Assembly (NCBI GenBank): GCA_018241225.1
Contig: JAFEEG010000019.1
Span: forward strand, 248,001-312,000
Length of the DNA: 64,000 bases
Origin: Pseudomonadota bacterium
GTDB taxonomy: Bacteria > Pseudomonadota > Gammaproteobacteria > Burkholderiales > Burkholderiaceae_C
Reading direction: 5' to 3'
Notes under the pieces: generated by a model
What the model saw: the letters and a program-made list of their open reading frames with translations, nothing else
Databases searched by the model: none
Told to the model about the DNA's origin: nothing
Made by a program: the position numbers and the translations under genes
Shown: positions 47,316 to 61,048 of the stretch, piece by piece
Layout: the number at the start of each line of letters is the position of its first letter
How positions within the stretch are numbered: the stretch's first letter is position 1

Positions 47316-48731
47316 TTATTTACCGATGCAAAAGCGCGAAAAGATGACCCCCAGAAGATCGTCGGCGCCGAATTCACCCGTGATCTCATTGAGGGCGGTT
47401 TGCGCCAGACGCAACTCCTCGGCCAGAAGGTCCAGCTTCTGGTCCTGCATGGCCAGGTGCTCGGCGGCAAGCGCCAGATGTTCGCCAACCCGCACCAGTG
47501 CCTGCACGTGCCGCGCGCGAGCAAGGTAGACGCCTTCGGGCACCGATTGCCAGCCGGCCAATTCCAGCAGACGGTCGCGTAGTGCCTCCAGGCCTTGGCC
47601 ATTCTTGGCCGAGAGCGAAATGCCCCCCTGAAGCGTGACCAGGCGCTCGGCCGCGACGGCATCACTCTTGTTCCAGATATGCAACACCGGAACACTGGCC
47701 GGCAGCTTGGCGGTCAGCAATTCGGCAATGGCCGCGTCGCCAGCGACATAGTCGCTGGCCTGCGAGCGGGTCAGGTCGTGCAGGAAAAGAATGGCATCCG
47801 CCCCCTCGATCTGGCCCCATGCGCGTGCGATACCGATCTGTTCGACCTCGTCGCTGCTTTCGCGCAGGCCTGCGGTGTCTGCCACATGCACCGGCACGCC
47901 GTGGATCTGGATGGTCTGCGCCACCACGTCGCGGGTGGTGCCGGCCACGCTGCTCACGATGGCAAGTTCGGCCCCGGCCAGTGCATTGAGCAGCGAGCTC
48001 TTGCCCGCGTTGGGCTGACCGGCAATCACCACCTTGATGCCCTCGCGCAACAGCGCGCCCTGGCGCGCGCGCCGTTGCACGGCTTCCAACATGTCGCGCA
48101 GCCTGGTCAGCTGTCCACTCGCATCAGCCTTTTGCAGGAAGTCGATTTCCTCTTCCGGAAAGTCCAGCGTCGCCTCGACCAGCATGCGCAGGTGGATCAG
48201 CGCATCGCGCAGGCCATGGATCTCGCGCGAGAACTCGCCCGACAACGACCGGCTCGCGCTGCGCGCTGCCGCTTCGGTGCTGGCATCGATCAGGTCTGCA
48301 ATGGCCTCGGCCTGCGCCAGGTCCATCTTGCCGTTGAGGAACGCACGCTGGCTGAATTCGCCCGGCTGCGCCACTCGCAGGCCCGGCAGGCGCTCGTCAC
48401 CGGTGACCGGATCACGCTCGGCCGCGGCCTCCAGGCAGCGTGCCACCAGAAGTTGCAGCACCACCGGGCCACCGTGCGCCTGCAGCTCCAGCACGCCTTC
48501 ACCCGTGAACGAGTGCGGGCCCGGAAAGTGAATGGCCAAGCCGTGATCCACCGCACCACCATGGCTGTCGAGAAAGGGCAGGTAGTGGGCTTCGCGCGGA
48601 CGCAGGCTTCGGCCGCACAAGGCCTGCACCAGCGGCGCCAGGTCGGCACCCGAGACCCGCACGATGCCCACCGCGCCGCGACCGGGCGCGGTGGCAATGG
48701 CGACGATCGGATCGGAATTGCGCACGAGCAT
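47316..48731 (-). CDS. mnmE: tRNA uridine-5-carboxymethylaminomethyl modification GTPase
   Basis: A 471-aa GTPase that with MnmG modifies the wobble uridine of several tRNAs. N-terminal tetrahydrofolate-binding domain ([18 protein letters not shown]), G motifs [23 protein letters not shown] and NKSD, and the catalytic C-terminal FCIGK. ATG 48731 has AAGGGG about 6 bases upstream; the frame from 48749 adds six residues. It lies downstream of yidC, separated by a terminator. Confidence 0.97.
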   Translation of the reverse strand: MLVRNSDPIVAIATAPGRGAVGIVRVSGADLAPLVQALCGRSLRPREAHYLPFLDSHGGAVDHGLAIHFPGPHSFTGEGVLELQAHGGPVVLQLLVARCLEAAAERDPVTGDERLPGLRVAQPGEFSQRAFLNGKMDLAQAEAIADLIDASTEAAARSASRSLSGEFSREIHGLRDALIHLRMLVEATLDFPEEEIDFLQKADASGQLTRLRDMLEAVQRRARQGALLREGIKVVIAGQPNAGKSSLLNALAGAELAIVSSVAGTTRDVVAQTIQIHGVPVHVADTAGLRESSDEVEQIGIARAWGQIEGADAILFLHDLTRSQASDYVAGDAAIAELLTAKLPASVPVLHIWNKSDAVAAERLVTLQGGISLSAKNGQGLEALRDRLLELAGWQSVPEGVYLARARHVQALVRVGEHLALAAEHLAMQDQKLDLLAEELRLAQTALNEITGEFGADDLLGVIFSRFCIGK

Positions 48732-48747
48732 GGAAACCCCTTTTAGC

Positions 48748-48772
48748 AAAAAGGGCCGCGAATGCGGCCCTT
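48748..48772 (-). terminator. rho-independent terminator of yidC
   Basis: AAGGGCCGC / GCGGCCCTT with a 4-base loop, followed on the minus strand by TTTTGC. It sits between the yidC stop and the mnmE ribosome site, so mnmE likely has partial read-through or its own promoter. Confidence 0.8.
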
Positions 48773-48795
48773 GATGGTTGATGGCGCCAATGCGC

Positions 48796-50568
48796 CTACT
48801 TCTTCTTGGGCTCGCCCACGACGCCCAGGCGCTTGTTGATCACGTACTGCTGCAGGATCGACAGCGCGTTGTTGGTGATCCAGTACAGCACCAGGCCGGC
48901 CGGGAAGAAGATAAACATCACGCTGAAAGCCAACGGCATGATCCACATCAGCTTGGCCTGCATCGGATCGGGCGGCGTCGGGTTGAGCCAGGTCTGGATC
49001 AACGAGGTGGCCGTCATGATCACCGGCAGGATGAACCATGGGTCGGGTGCCGACAGGTCGTGGATCCACAGCACCCAGGGCGCATGGCGCATTTCAACTG
49101 ACGAGAGCAGCACCCAGTACAGCGCGATGAACACCGGGATCTGGATCACGATGGGGAAGCAGCCGCCCATCGGGTTGACCTTCTCCTCGCGGTAGATGCG
49201 CATCATCTCCTGCTGCATCTCCTGCGGCTTGTCCTTCAGGCGCTCGCGCATCTCCATGATCTTGGGATTGATGGCCTTCATCTTGGCCATGCTGGCGTAC
49301 GCCTTGGCATTGAGCCAGTAGAACGCGGCCTTGAGCAGCACCACCAGCGCCACGATGGACCACCCCCAATTGCCCAACATGCCGTGCAGTTGGTTGAGCA
49401 GCCAGTACAGCGGCTTGGAAATGATGGCAAAGATGCCGTAGTCCTTGACCAGGTCCAGGCCCGGAGCCAGCGCCTCGAGCTTCTTTTCTTCCTCGGGGCC
49501 GGCGAAAAGATTGCTGTCCAGCGTCTGCGTGGCGCCGGGCGCCACCTGGGGCAGGTGCAGCACCATGGCGGCCGAATAGAGGTTGTTACCCAGGTCGGCC
49601 ACGCGGAACTCGCGCTTGACCTTCTCGCTGCCCGGCACGTTCAGCAGCCAGGCCGATGCGAAGTAATGCTGCACCATCGCCACCCAGCCGTTGTCGGTGG
49701 TCGGGGGCACTTCGGCCTTCTTCTTGGCAATGTCCTCGAAGGTGACCTTGTGGAACTTCTTCTCGTCCGTATAGAAGGCCGGACCGGTGAAGGTGTTGGT
49801 GCCGAACATGGTGGTGCCCGGCACGGTGCCATGGCGCACCAGTTGCAGGTACAGCTGCACGTCGCGCGGCTGGTCGCCCACGTTCACCACCTGGTGCTTG
49901 ACCTGGATGGAGTAGTCGCCGCGCTTGAACACGTAGGTCTTGACGTACTTCAGGCCGCCTTGCGGCTCGGACTCGAAGCTGACTTCCAGCACGTCCTTGC
50001 CGTCGGCCAGCGTCAGCGGGCCTTCCTTCAAGCGCATCGGCGTCAGGTGGGTCGGGAAGTGCGGGCCCTTGTCGTCAGGGTTCAGCAGGCCGGTCTGTGC
50101 CACGTAGCGCGTGGCGGGCGAGCCGTCTTCCATCAGGGTGACGGGACGGACTTCATCGGTGGGCACCGGCTGGCCGATGAGGCGCTTGAACAACTCCACC
50201 AGGCCGTGCTGGCTGGTCTGGTCGAGGTACTGCGACAGCTCCAGGCGCGACAGCGTGCCGCCATCGCTGTTGATGACGGCCTTGAAGACGTCGGTCTTCA
50301 CTTCGACCTTGAGGCTGGCCGCCGCAGTCGCGGCCTGCGCCGGGACGCCGGACGCCGCGGTGGCGGAAGTGCCCGCAGCAGCTGCCGGCACGCCGTTGCC
50401 GCTTGCGGCTTCAGGAGCCACCGGCTGCTTCTTGGCATCCTCATGCGCAACCTGGGACGAGGGCATGAAAGTCGGCTTGCGGCCGTTGTAGACCTGCCAT
50501 TGGTCCCACAGCAACACCAGCGAGAAACCAAAGATCACCCAGAGGATGGTTCGGCGGATATCGTTCAT
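48796..50568 (-). CDS. yidC: membrane protein insertase YidC
   Basis: A 590-aa inner-membrane insertase. The N-terminal helix ([18 protein letters not shown]) is followed by the periplasmic beta-supersandwich (about residues 60-350) and the conserved C-terminal five-helix core ([40 protein letters not shown]). The usual C-terminal basic end ([14 protein letters not shown]) is present. The Ala-rich linker at about 45-90 is longer than in E. coli YidC (548 aa). Start overlaps the yidD stop (ATGA). Confidence 0.97.
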   Translation of the reverse strand: MNDIRRTILWVIFGFSLVLLWDQWQVYNGRKPTFMPSSQVAHEDAKKQPVAPEAASGNGVPAAAAGTSATAASGVPAQAATAAASLKVEVKTDVFKAVINSDGGTLSRLELSQYLDQTSQHGLVELFKRLIGQPVPTDEVRPVTLMEDGSPATRYVAQTGLLNPDDKGPHFPTHLTPMRLKEGPLTLADGKDVLEVSFESEPQGGLKYVKTYVFKRGDYSIQVKHQVVNVGDQPRDVQLYLQLVRHGTVPGTTMFGTNTFTGPAFYTDEKKFHKVTFEDIAKKKAEVPPTTDNGWVAMVQHYFASAWLLNVPGSEKVKREFRVADLGNNLYSAAMVLHLPQVAPGATQTLDSNLFAGPEEEKKLEALAPGLDLVKDYGIFAIISKPLYWLLNQLHGMLGNWGWSIVALVVLLKAAFYWLNAKAYASMAKMKAINPKIMEMRERLKDKPQEMQQEMMRIYREEKVNPMGGCFPIVIQIPVFIALYWVLLSSVEMRHAPWVLWIHDLSAPDPWFILPVIMTATSLIQTWLNPTPPDPMQAKLMWIMPLAFSVMFIFFPAGLVLYWITNNALSILQQYVINKRLGVVGEPKKK

Positions 50569-50888
50569 GGAGAAGACTTCTTGTCGGAAGAGAGAAAAGA
50601 GAACAGCGCGCCTGAAGCAGGCGCGCCGTCCCCGGTCTTGGCAGGGACCGGGTCATGGCCGCCATCGCACCACGGATGGCAGCGAGACAGGCGGCGCAAG
50701 GTGAGATAGCTGCCATGCGCGGCGCCGTGCGTCTGCAGCGCCTCGATGGAATAGACCGAGCAGGTAGGCTCGAATCGGCAGGCCGAGCCCAGCCAGGGAC
50801 TCAGCAAGAGGCGATAGCCCTTGACCAGGAAGACGAGCGCGCGCGCCGGCACCGAAAGGGGGGCGGCATCGGGCGGCGCAGCGTTCAT
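50565..50888 (-). CDS. yidD: membrane protein insertion efficiency factor YidD
   Basis: A 107-aa small protein with the family core ARALVFLVKGYRLLLSPWLG, then CRFEPTCSVYSIEAL and CHPWCDGGHDPVP with its conserved cysteines. It lies between rnpA and yidC with overlapping starts and stops (ATGA on both sides), the standard order. It assists YidC-dependent insertion. The C-terminal 20 residues are less conserved. Confidence 0.95.
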   Translation of the reverse strand: MNAAPPDAAPLSVPARALVFLVKGYRLLLSPWLGSACRFEPTCSVYSIEALQTHGAAHGSYLTLRRLSRCHPWCDGGHDPVPAKTGDGAPASGALFSFLSSDKKSSP

Positions 50889-51295
50889 GATGCGGCCCCT
50901 TGCCGACCACCGAAGCGCGCGAACAACTGCAGCAATTCAGTGCGAACAGCAAGCTTGAGCGCCTCCGAGCTGGCGCTTGGGAATGCCTTGCGATCAAAGC
51001 CCGAGCGCAGGCGCACCACATAGGCAGCCTGGGGCAAGGTGGCATCGAAGCTGGCGCTCACGTTGTAGATCTGGCGCTTGATGGCGTTGCGGGTGACCGC
51101 GCGCCGTGCCCAACGCTTGGGCACCATGGCGCCGAGCCAGGTTGACGCCGGCTCGAACAACGCGGCTGCCGGCTTCTCACCGGCGCGCGAAGACACCTCG
51201 AGTGCACAACGGTGCAAAGCGAAGTGAGGTGTGCGCGCCACGGTGGAGCCTGCGAGTACAGCCTGGAACTGCGCGCGGGATTGGAGCCGCTGCAT
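50885..51295 (-). CDS. rnpA: ribonuclease P protein component
   Basis: A 136-aa basic protein that helps the RNase P RNA cut tRNA precursors. The family motif is ARRAVTRNAIKRQIYN near residues 65-80; the start MQRLQSRAQFQAVLAG matches other betaproteobacterial RnpA. ATG 51295 is chosen; an in-frame TTG at 51340 adds 15 residues. It overlaps yidD by 4 bases and is 95 bp behind rpmH. Confidence 0.93.
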   Translation of the reverse strand: MQRLQSRAQFQAVLAGSTVARTPHFALHRCALEVSSRAGEKPAAALFEPASTWLGAMVPKRWARRAVTRNAIKRQIYNVSASFDATLPQAAYVVRLRSGFDRKAFPSASSEALKLAVRTELLQLFARFGGRQGAAS

Positions 51296-51390
51296 GGAGT
51301 CCGGGCGCAGATCGGCAGACGACTGCAGCGATGCCGGCAAGTTGCCAGTGATCGATGCGTCGCTGCGGCGAAAAGTCCCGGTGGGGTCGC

Positions 51391-51525
51391 TCAGACGGCC
51401 AGGCGCTTGCGGCCCTTGGCGCGGCGTGCGTTGATGACGGCGCGGCCGCCACGGGTCTTCATGCGGACCAGAAAGCCGTGGGTACGGGCGCGGCGGACTT
51501 TGGATGCTTGATACGTGCGTTTCAT
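51391..51525 (-). CDS. rpmH: 50S ribosomal protein L34
   Basis: A 44-aa, highly basic protein starting [18 protein letters not shown] and ending [11 protein letters not shown], which is the complete L34 sequence. It is the first gene of the rpmH-rnpA-yidD-yidC-mnmE run and is divergent from dnaA. Confidence 0.98.
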   Translation of the reverse strand: MKRTYQASKVRRARTHGFLVRMKTRGGRAVINARRAKGRKRLAV

Positions 51526-51902
51526 GATGACTTTCCTGAATGTGCCTTGGCGACGGCCTTCAGTTCGCTCTGGAAAGCGCGAAACCGCACGGACGCCCTG
51601 CCAAATCTACTGGCTCTTTGTCGCAGCTCTCACAAGCCCGCGCCCTCGATCAACTCGAGGCACTCTGGCGTGCAAGCACGAAACTGCGCGGCCATTTGGT
51701 TATGGCCGAAAGGGGAACCTGCGATTATCGCAAACATTTGCCCGGACGGCAATTTCTGGGCTTTGTCCTCAGTCTTTTCCCGTACCGTTCAGCGGTGTGG
51801 ATAAGGTTTTGACAAGTTAGAATGCCAAGCGCATGGCGCTAGCAACTATCCACATACCAAGAACGAAAATGACCGAGGGACGAATCCTGATTTCGCGCGC
51901 CC
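51526..51902. promoter_or_regulatory. rpmH-dnaA intergenic region with DnaA boxes
   Basis: No gene is seen in these 377 bases. A perfect DnaA box on the minus strand (TGTGGATAA, 51796-51804) and a one-mismatch box on the plus strand (CTATCCACA, 51846-51854) lie 100 and 50 bases before dnaA. A TTGACA hexamer at 51809-51814 overlaps this zone. The boxes fit autoregulation of dnaA; a replication origin here is possible but no DnaA-trio or AT-rich unwinding stretch was noticed. Confidence 0.7.
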
Positions 51903-53282
51903 ATGTCCAGTGACGGAATCGGCGACAGCCTGTGGCAGGCCTGCGTCGACCAGCTCGCGCAGGAGCTGTCCGAACAACAGTTCAACACCTGGATCAAGCC
52001 GCTGACCGCACAGGTCGCGGACGACCTCTCGCGGGTCACCGTCTTCGTTGCCAACCGCTTCAAGCTCGATTGGATCCGGGCCCAGTACGCGGGCAAGATT
52101 GCCGCCCTGGCGGAAAAGCTCTACGGCCAGCCGGTCGTCATTGAGTTAGCGCTCGCTCCGCGCGAAGCCCCCGTACGTCCTGCGCCTGTTGTGGCCATGG
52201 TCGAAACCGACGTGCCACGCGAAGTGGGCGGCCTCGGGGAAGAGCCGGTGGCTGCGGGCTTCAAGAATCGTCTGAACGCCAGCCTGACATTCGACAACCT
52301 AGTGGAGGGCACGGCCAACCGCATGGCACGCGCCGCGGCCATGCACGTGGCCGGCATGCCGGGGCACCTGTACAACCCGCTGTTCATCTACGGTGGCGTC
52401 GGCCTGGGCAAGACCCACTTGATGCACGCGGTGGGTAACCGCTTGCTTGCAGACCGGCCCGACGCCAAGGTTCTCTACATCCACGCCGAGCAGTTCGTCT
52501 CGGATGTGGTCAAGGCCTACCAGCGCAAGACTTTCGACGAGTTCAAGGAACGCTACCACTCGCTCGACCTGCTTCTCATTGACGACGTGCAGTTCTTCGC
52601 CAACAAGGACCGCACGCAGGAAGAGTTCTTCAACGCCTTCGAAGCTCTGCTGGCCAAGAAGTCGCACATCGTGATGACCAGCGACACCTATCCCAAGGGC
52701 CTGGCGGACATCCACGAGCGGCTGGTCTCGCGCTTCGACTCCGGGCTCACGGTGGCCATCGAGCCGCCCGAGCTGGAAATGCGCGTGGCCATCCTGATCA
52801 ATAAGGCACGCGCCGAAGGCGCCGAGATGCCCGAGGAAGTGGCTTTCTTCGTGGCCAAGAACGTGCGCTCGAACGTGCGCGAGCTCGAAGGCGCACTGCG
52901 CAAGATCCTGGCCTATTCGCGCTTCAACCAGAAGGAGATTTCCATCGTTCTGGCGCGCGAGGCGCTGCGTGACCTGCTGTCCATTCAGAATCGGCAGATC
53001 TCGGTGGAAAACATCCAGAAGACGGTCGCCGACTACTACAAGATCAAGGTCGCCGACATGTACAGCAAGAAGCGCCCGGCCTCCATTGCGCGGCCGCGCC
53101 AGATTGCCATGTACCTGGCCAAGGAGCTCACGCAGAAAAGCCTGCCCGAGATCGGCGAGCTGTTCGGTGGACGCGACCACACCACCGTGCTGCATGCCGT
53201 TCGCAAGATCTCTGGCGAGCGTCAGCAGCTGACCGAACTCAACCAGCAGCTGCACGTGCTCGAGCAGACGCTCAAGGGCTGA
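51903..53282 (+). CDS. dnaA: chromosomal replication initiator DnaA
   Basis: A 459-aa AAA+ initiator. Domain I (about 1-85: [13 protein letters not shown]), a short linker, domain III with Walker [11 protein letters not shown] and Walker [11 protein letters not shown], and domain IV with the DNA-binding signature [15 protein letters not shown]. It binds DnaA boxes and opens oriC. Upstream lie two DnaA boxes; dnaN follows 149 bp downstream. Confidence 0.98.
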   Translation: MSSDGIGDSLWQACVDQLAQELSEQQFNTWIKPLTAQVADDLSRVTVFVANRFKLDWIRAQYAGKIAALAEKLYGQPVVIELALAPREAPVRPAPVVAMVETDVPREVGGLGEEPVAAGFKNRLNASLTFDNLVEGTANRMARAAAMHVAGMPGHLYNPLFIYGGVGLGKTHLMHAVGNRLLADRPDAKVLYIHAEQFVSDVVKAYQRKTFDEFKERYHSLDLLLIDDVQFFANKDRTQEEFFNAFEALLAKKSHIVMTSDTYPKGLADIHERLVSRFDSGLTVAIEPPELEMRVAILINKARAEGAEMPEEVAFFVAKNVRSNVRELEGALRKILAYSRFNQKEISIVLAREALRDLLSIQNRQISVENIQKTVADYYKIKVADMYSKKRPASIARPRQIAMYLAKELTQKSLPEIGELFGGRDHTTVLHAVRKISGERQQLTELNQQLHVLEQTLKG

Positions 53283-53431
53283 TGCCGCAGCAAGGCCAGC
53301 TCGACATGCGCCTGCCCCGCCCGTGCGTTACGGTTGCCTGTTTGGCAAATGAAACCGGTTGGCGTGGCACGCAGCTGCTCGGCCATTGAATCGAATCTGA
53401 AGAAGAAACCGAAGGAAGAGAAGAGGTACAC

Positions 53432-54538
53432 ATGATCGTCCTGAAGGCAACACAAGACAAAATCCTGGCCGCTCTGCAGTCGGTGGCAGGCATCGTGGAG
53501 CGGCGCCACACACTGCCCATCCTGGCCAATGTGCTGATCCGCAAGGCCGGCGGCCAGATCCAGCTGACCACGAGCGACCTGGAAATCCAGATCCGCACCA
53601 CGGCCGAGCTCGGCGGCGACGAAGGCTCCTTCACCACCACGGTGGGTGCGCGCAAGCTGGTGGACATCCTGCGCACCATGCCGGCCGACCAGACGGTGAG
53701 CCTCGAGTCCAGCCAGAGCAAGCTGGTGCTCAAGGGCGGCAAGAGCCGCTTCACGCTGCAGAGCCTGCCGGCCGAAGACTTCCCGCTGGTGCAGGAATCG
53801 GCCAACTTCGGCCCCGCCTTCAGCGTGCCGCAAAAGGTGCTCAAGGATCTGCTGTCGCAAGTGTCCTTCGCCATGGCAGTGCACGACATTCGCTACTACC
53901 TCAACGGCATCCTGTTCGTGGCCGAAGGCAAGCAGCTGAGCCTGGTGGCCACCGACGGCCACCGCCTGGCCTTTGCCAGCGCCACGCTCGACGTCGAAGT
54001 GCCGCGCCAGGAAGTGATCCTGCCGCGCAAGACGGTGCTCGAAATGCAGCGCCTGCTGTCCGACGCCGAAGGCGCCATCGAGATGCAGTTTGCGAACAAC
54101 CAGGCCAAGTTCAGCTTCGGCGGCATGGAGTTCGTCACCAAGCTGGTCGAGGGCAAGTTCCCCGACTACAACCGCGTGATTCCCAAGGGCCACAAGAACA
54201 GCGTCACGCTGGGCCGTGCGCCGCTGCTGGCCAGCCTGCAGCGCACTGCCATCCTCACGTCCGAGAAGTTCAAGGGCGTGCGGCTGAACATCGAGCCGGG
54301 CACCCTGCGCATTGCCTCGAACAATGCCGAGCAGGAAGAGGCGCAGGACGAGCTGGACATCGACTACGGTGGCGACGCCATCGAGATCGGCTTCAACGTG
54401 AGCTATCTCATCGAGGCGCTGGCCAACATGAGCCAGGACATGGTTCGCATCGACCTGGCGGATTCGAACAGTTCTGCGCTGGTGACCATCCCCGAGAACG
54501 CGAACTTCAAGTACGTCGTGATGCCGATGCGGATCTAG
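53432..54538 (+). CDS. dnaN: DNA polymerase III beta subunit (sliding clamp)
   Basis: A 368-aa sliding-clamp protein with the three beta-clamp domains, starting MIVLKATQDKILAALQSVAGIV and ending in the typical YVVMPMRI. It encircles DNA and tethers replicative polymerase. The ATG at 53432 follows a purine-rich GAAGAAGAGG leader. dnaA-dnaN-gyrB form the standard order. Confidence 0.98.
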   Translation: MIVLKATQDKILAALQSVAGIVERRHTLPILANVLIRKAGGQIQLTTSDLEIQIRTTAELGGDEGSFTTTVGARKLVDILRTMPADQTVSLESSQSKLVLKGGKSRFTLQSLPAEDFPLVQESANFGPAFSVPQKVLKDLLSQVSFAMAVHDIRYYLNGILFVAEGKQLSLVATDGHRLAFASATLDVEVPRQEVILPRKTVLEMQRLLSDAEGAIEMQFANNQAKFSFGGMEFVTKLVEGKFPDYNRVIPKGHKNSVTLGRAPLLASLQRTAILTSEKFKGVRLNIEPGTLRIASNNAEQEEAQDELDIDYGGDAIEIGFNVSYLIEALANMSQDMVRIDLADSNSSALVTIPENANFKYVVMPMRI

Positions 54539-54547
54539 GGTCCGCCC

Positions 54548-54568
54548 GCCCTCGCCACCGGCGAGGGC
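54548..54568 (+). terminator. hairpin after dnaN
   Basis: A perfect 9-bp stem GCCCTCGCC / GGCGAGGGC with a 3-base loop begins 10 bp after the dnaN stop. There is no T tract, so termination would be weak or Rho-assisted. Confidence 0.45.
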
Positions 54569-54674
54569 CCCTGCGCGCGGCCGATGTCCGTCGTCGCCGC
54601 GCCGCAGTCCTTGTTTTGCATGTAGTGATGATGAATGGCGGCAGTGCCCGAGTGGCACGCCCCAGAGAGTTTGA

Positions 54675-57308
<2,634 letters not shown>

Positions 57309-57320
57309 GACGCGTAGTCA

Positions 57321-57346
57321 AGAGGCGAGGGCGCACGCCCTCGCTC
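57321..57346. terminator. bidirectional hairpin between gyrB and norR
   Basis: GCGAGGGC (57325-57332) pairs with GCCCTCGC (57337-57344), extended by AGAG / CTCT on the outside. It lies between two convergent stops; flanking T tracts are short. Confidence 0.6.
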
Positions 57347-57347
57347 T

Positions 57348-58964
<1,617 letters not shown>

Positions 58965-58999
58965 ATGAATTCGAGTCTTTTGGACCCTGTCAATGAGTG

Positions 59000-59012
59000 T
59001 GTCGATATGACA
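59000..59012. promoter_or_regulatory. candidate NorR binding site
   Basis: TGTCGATATGACA is an imperfect palindrome with the GT-N7-AC spacing known for NorR enhancers, in the norR-hmp gap, about 45 bp upstream of the sigma-54 promoter of hmp. Neighbouring half-sites (GTCAATG at 58990-58996) may make further sites. Confidence 0.6.
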
Positions 59013-59052
59013 TTTTCACCGCTAACCAATTGATCTATATAGAACATGGAAT

Positions 59053-59068
59053 TGGCACGGCTGTTGCA
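59053..59068 (+). promoter_or_regulatory. sigma-54 promoter of hmp
   Basis: TGGCAC (59053-59058), a 5-base spacer and TTGCA (59064-59068) match the -24/-12 consensus perfectly. It lies 52 bp before the hmp start. Confidence 0.88.
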
Positions 59069-59119
59069 CTGCAATAACGTTGGCAGACCAACACCTTTAT
59101 TCCCAAGGAAGGAACCACA

Positions 59120-60295
59120 GTGCTCACCGAATCGCAACGCGCCATCGTCAAGGCCACCGTCCCACTGCTCGAAACCGGGGGAGAGGCGCTGACCACGCAC
59201 TTCTACAAGATCATGCTGGGCGAGTATCCGCAGGTGCGTCCTCTCTTCAACCAGGCGCACCAGGCCAGCGGAGAACAGCCCCGTGCACTGGCCAACAGCG
59301 TGCTGATGTACGCCAAGAACATCGATCGCCTCGAAGGCCTGGGCAACCTGCCGGCCCAGATCATCAACAAGCATGTTTCGCTGCAGGTGCTGCCGGAACA
59401 CTACCCCATCGTCGGCACCTGCCTGCTGCGCGCCATTCGCGAAGTGCTGGGTGCGGAAATCGCCACGGACGAAGTGCTGGCCGCGTGGGGTGCGGCCTAC
59501 CAGCAACTGGCCGACATCCTGATCGGTGCCGAAGAGCAGGCCTATCGCGCCAGCGAGGAACAGACGGGCGGCTGGCGCGGTGCGCGCTCGTTCCGCGTGG
59601 CCCGCAAGACTGCCGAAAGCAGCGAAATCACTTCCTTCTACCTGGAGCCGGTGGATGGCAAGCCCGTGGTGACGCACCAGCCGGGCCAATACATCGGCCT
59701 GTGTATGTCCATCGACGGACAGGAACAGCGCCGCAATTATTCGCTCTCGGCCGGTGCCAATGGCCACGACTTGCGCATCAGCGTCAAACGCGAAGCGGAC
59801 GGCCTGGTCTCACGCCACCTGCACGACAACATCCAGGAAGGCGATGTACTGGATGTGTTTCCACCCGCCGGCGCGTTCACGCTGGAGCCGGGTGACAAGC
59901 CGCTGGTGCTCATCAGCGGTGGGGTCGGCATCACGCCCACCCTGGCCATGCTCGGTGAAGCGTTGAAAAAGAGCGACCGGCCGGTCCACTTCATCCACTG
60001 CGCACGCAACAAGTCCGTGCATGCCTTCCGCGATACGGTGGACGCACTGGCGGCCAAGCACCCGCAGCTGCAGCGCTTCTACTGCTATGAACAGGCCGAC
60101 GAAAGCGCCGACGACGTGGGCCTGATCGACCAGGAGCGACTGGCCAAGTGGCTACCCGCCACCCGCGACCTGGATGCCTACTTTCTGGGCCCGAAGCCTT
60201 TCATGGCCGTCGTCAAGCGCAGCCTGAAGGAGCTGGGTGTGCCTGAAACACAGGCACGCTACGAGTTCTTCGGACCAGCAGCAGCCCTCAACTGA
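59120..60295 (+). CDS. hmp: flavohaemoprotein, nitric oxide dioxygenase
   Basis: A 391-aa enzyme that oxidises NO to nitrate with O2 and NAD(P)H. The globin part (1-140) has Tyr29 and proximal His85 (NKHVSLQV) at the same positions as E. coli Hmp. The reductase part has the FAD motif RRNYSLS and the NADH motif GGVGITPTLAM and ends FFGPAAALN. It starts at GTG 59120 with AAGGAAGGAA upstream. NorR control is indicated by the divergent norR gene and the sigma-54 promoter. Confidence 0.97.
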   Translation: MLTESQRAIVKATVPLLETGGEALTTHFYKIMLGEYPQVRPLFNQAHQASGEQPRALANSVLMYAKNIDRLEGLGNLPAQIINKHVSLQVLPEHYPIVGTCLLRAIREVLGAEIATDEVLAAWGAAYQQLADILIGAEEQAYRASEEQTGGWRGARSFRVARKTAESSEITSFYLEPVDGKPVVTHQPGQYIGLCMSIDGQEQRRNYSLSAGANGHDLRISVKREADGLVSRHLHDNIQEGDVLDVFPPAGAFTLEPGDKPLVLISGGVGITPTLAMLGEALKKSDRPVHFIHCARNKSVHAFRDTVDALAAKHPQLQRFYCYEQADESADDVGLIDQERLAKWLPATRDLDAYFLGPKPFMAVVKRSLKELGVPETQARYEFFGPAAALN

Positions 60296-60309
60296 AGACC
60301 AGGAGGGAG

Positions 60310-60348
60310 CGCCACCGCATCCAGTGTGATGCGGTGGCGTTTTTTTTT
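60310..60348 (+). terminator. rho-independent terminator of hmp
   Basis: An 11-bp perfect stem CGCCACCGCAT / ATGCGGTGGCG with an 8-base loop is followed by nine T. It starts 15 bp after the hmp stop. Confidence 0.95.
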
Positions 60349-60760
60349 GGATAACTCGAGCTTCTCCCCACAAATTCTGGGCAACTCTGTTAACAACTCT
60401 AGGACTACTGTGTAAGGCGAGTGCAAGTCGTTGATTTTTAAGAATAAACGTTAATCTGCTTAAATACTAGGCAGGTGAATATCGGCACCCGAAATCCGCT
60501 TTAACGCCTCTGTCACACGCTGTCAAAGCACAACTCTGGGGACAGTTTTGGCACAACAACCCCCTTGTCCACAGGGCCGGTGAAGTCGCCCATCTTGTTC
60601 CCTGTATGGAAGCATTTGCGAAGCAGGGCTGCGCACAGTAGTCAGGGCACGCCAAGTGCTTGAAATGACTGAAAAAAATCGACATTTCCACAGCGGAGGC
60701 CGACCCTTACTACTACTACTAATTTGAAATAGAAGAATAAGAAGAGATAGCAAGAACAAA
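60346..60760. other. candidate replication origin (oriC)
   Basis: A gene-free, clearly AT-richer stretch. It holds DnaA-box-like nonamers: minus-strand TTATCCAAA (60346-60354), plus-strand TTGTCCACA (60565-60573) and a weaker ATTTCCACA (60684-60692). The last is followed by a GC-rich spacer (60693-60707) and then TTACTACTACTACTAATTT (60708 on), the CTA-repeat form of a DnaA-trio, then further A/T-rich sequence. Box, GC-rich spacer and trio in this order are the basal unwinding layout known from Bacillus. dnaA, dnaN and gyrB lie just to the left. It has not been tested by GC skew here. Confidence 0.55.
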
Positions 60761-60800
60761 CGTGCCCCGTGGACAGAATCTGTCGCTTTGGAAAAGCCCA

Positions 60801-60859
60801 ACAGCTGTATGCCCGCGAAGCGTGCGTTGGCAAGCGCGCTTTTCGCATACAGCTGTATG
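60801..60859. repeat. inverted and direct repeat pair in gene-free region
   Basis: ACAGCTGTATG occurs at 60801-60811 and again at 60849-60859; the same bases form an 11-bp inverted repeat CAGCTGTATGC (60802-60812) / GCATACAGCTG (60845-60855), with an imperfectly paired interior. ACAGCTGT is itself a palindrome. A paired protein-binding site is likely. A second, smaller inverted repeat (CCCCTG / CAGGGG, 60865-60885) follows. Nothing else is recognised between here and 61048. Confidence 0.6.
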
Positions 60860-61048
60860 GATCACCCCTGGATCCGTGTCAGGGGTTTGTCCTCTCGCTG
60901 CCAGTGCAGCATCGAGATACAAACGTGTCCTCCTTCACAGCCGTGAAACAGGCTGCTGATGGAATGGAGGGAAGTGCGCATCGGTCTTGCTTGGACGGAG
61001 CACGGACTTCCCCGGGTCGAATCGAATGGGTGCAGATTGAAACCGTCC

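Noticed and set aside
51526..51902. Origin of replication in the rpmH-dnaA gap
   Set aside because: Two DnaA boxes are present, but no AT-rich unwinding part or DnaA-trio was found; dnaA autoregulation explains the boxes. The region at 60.35-60.76 kb fits better, although this is not proven.
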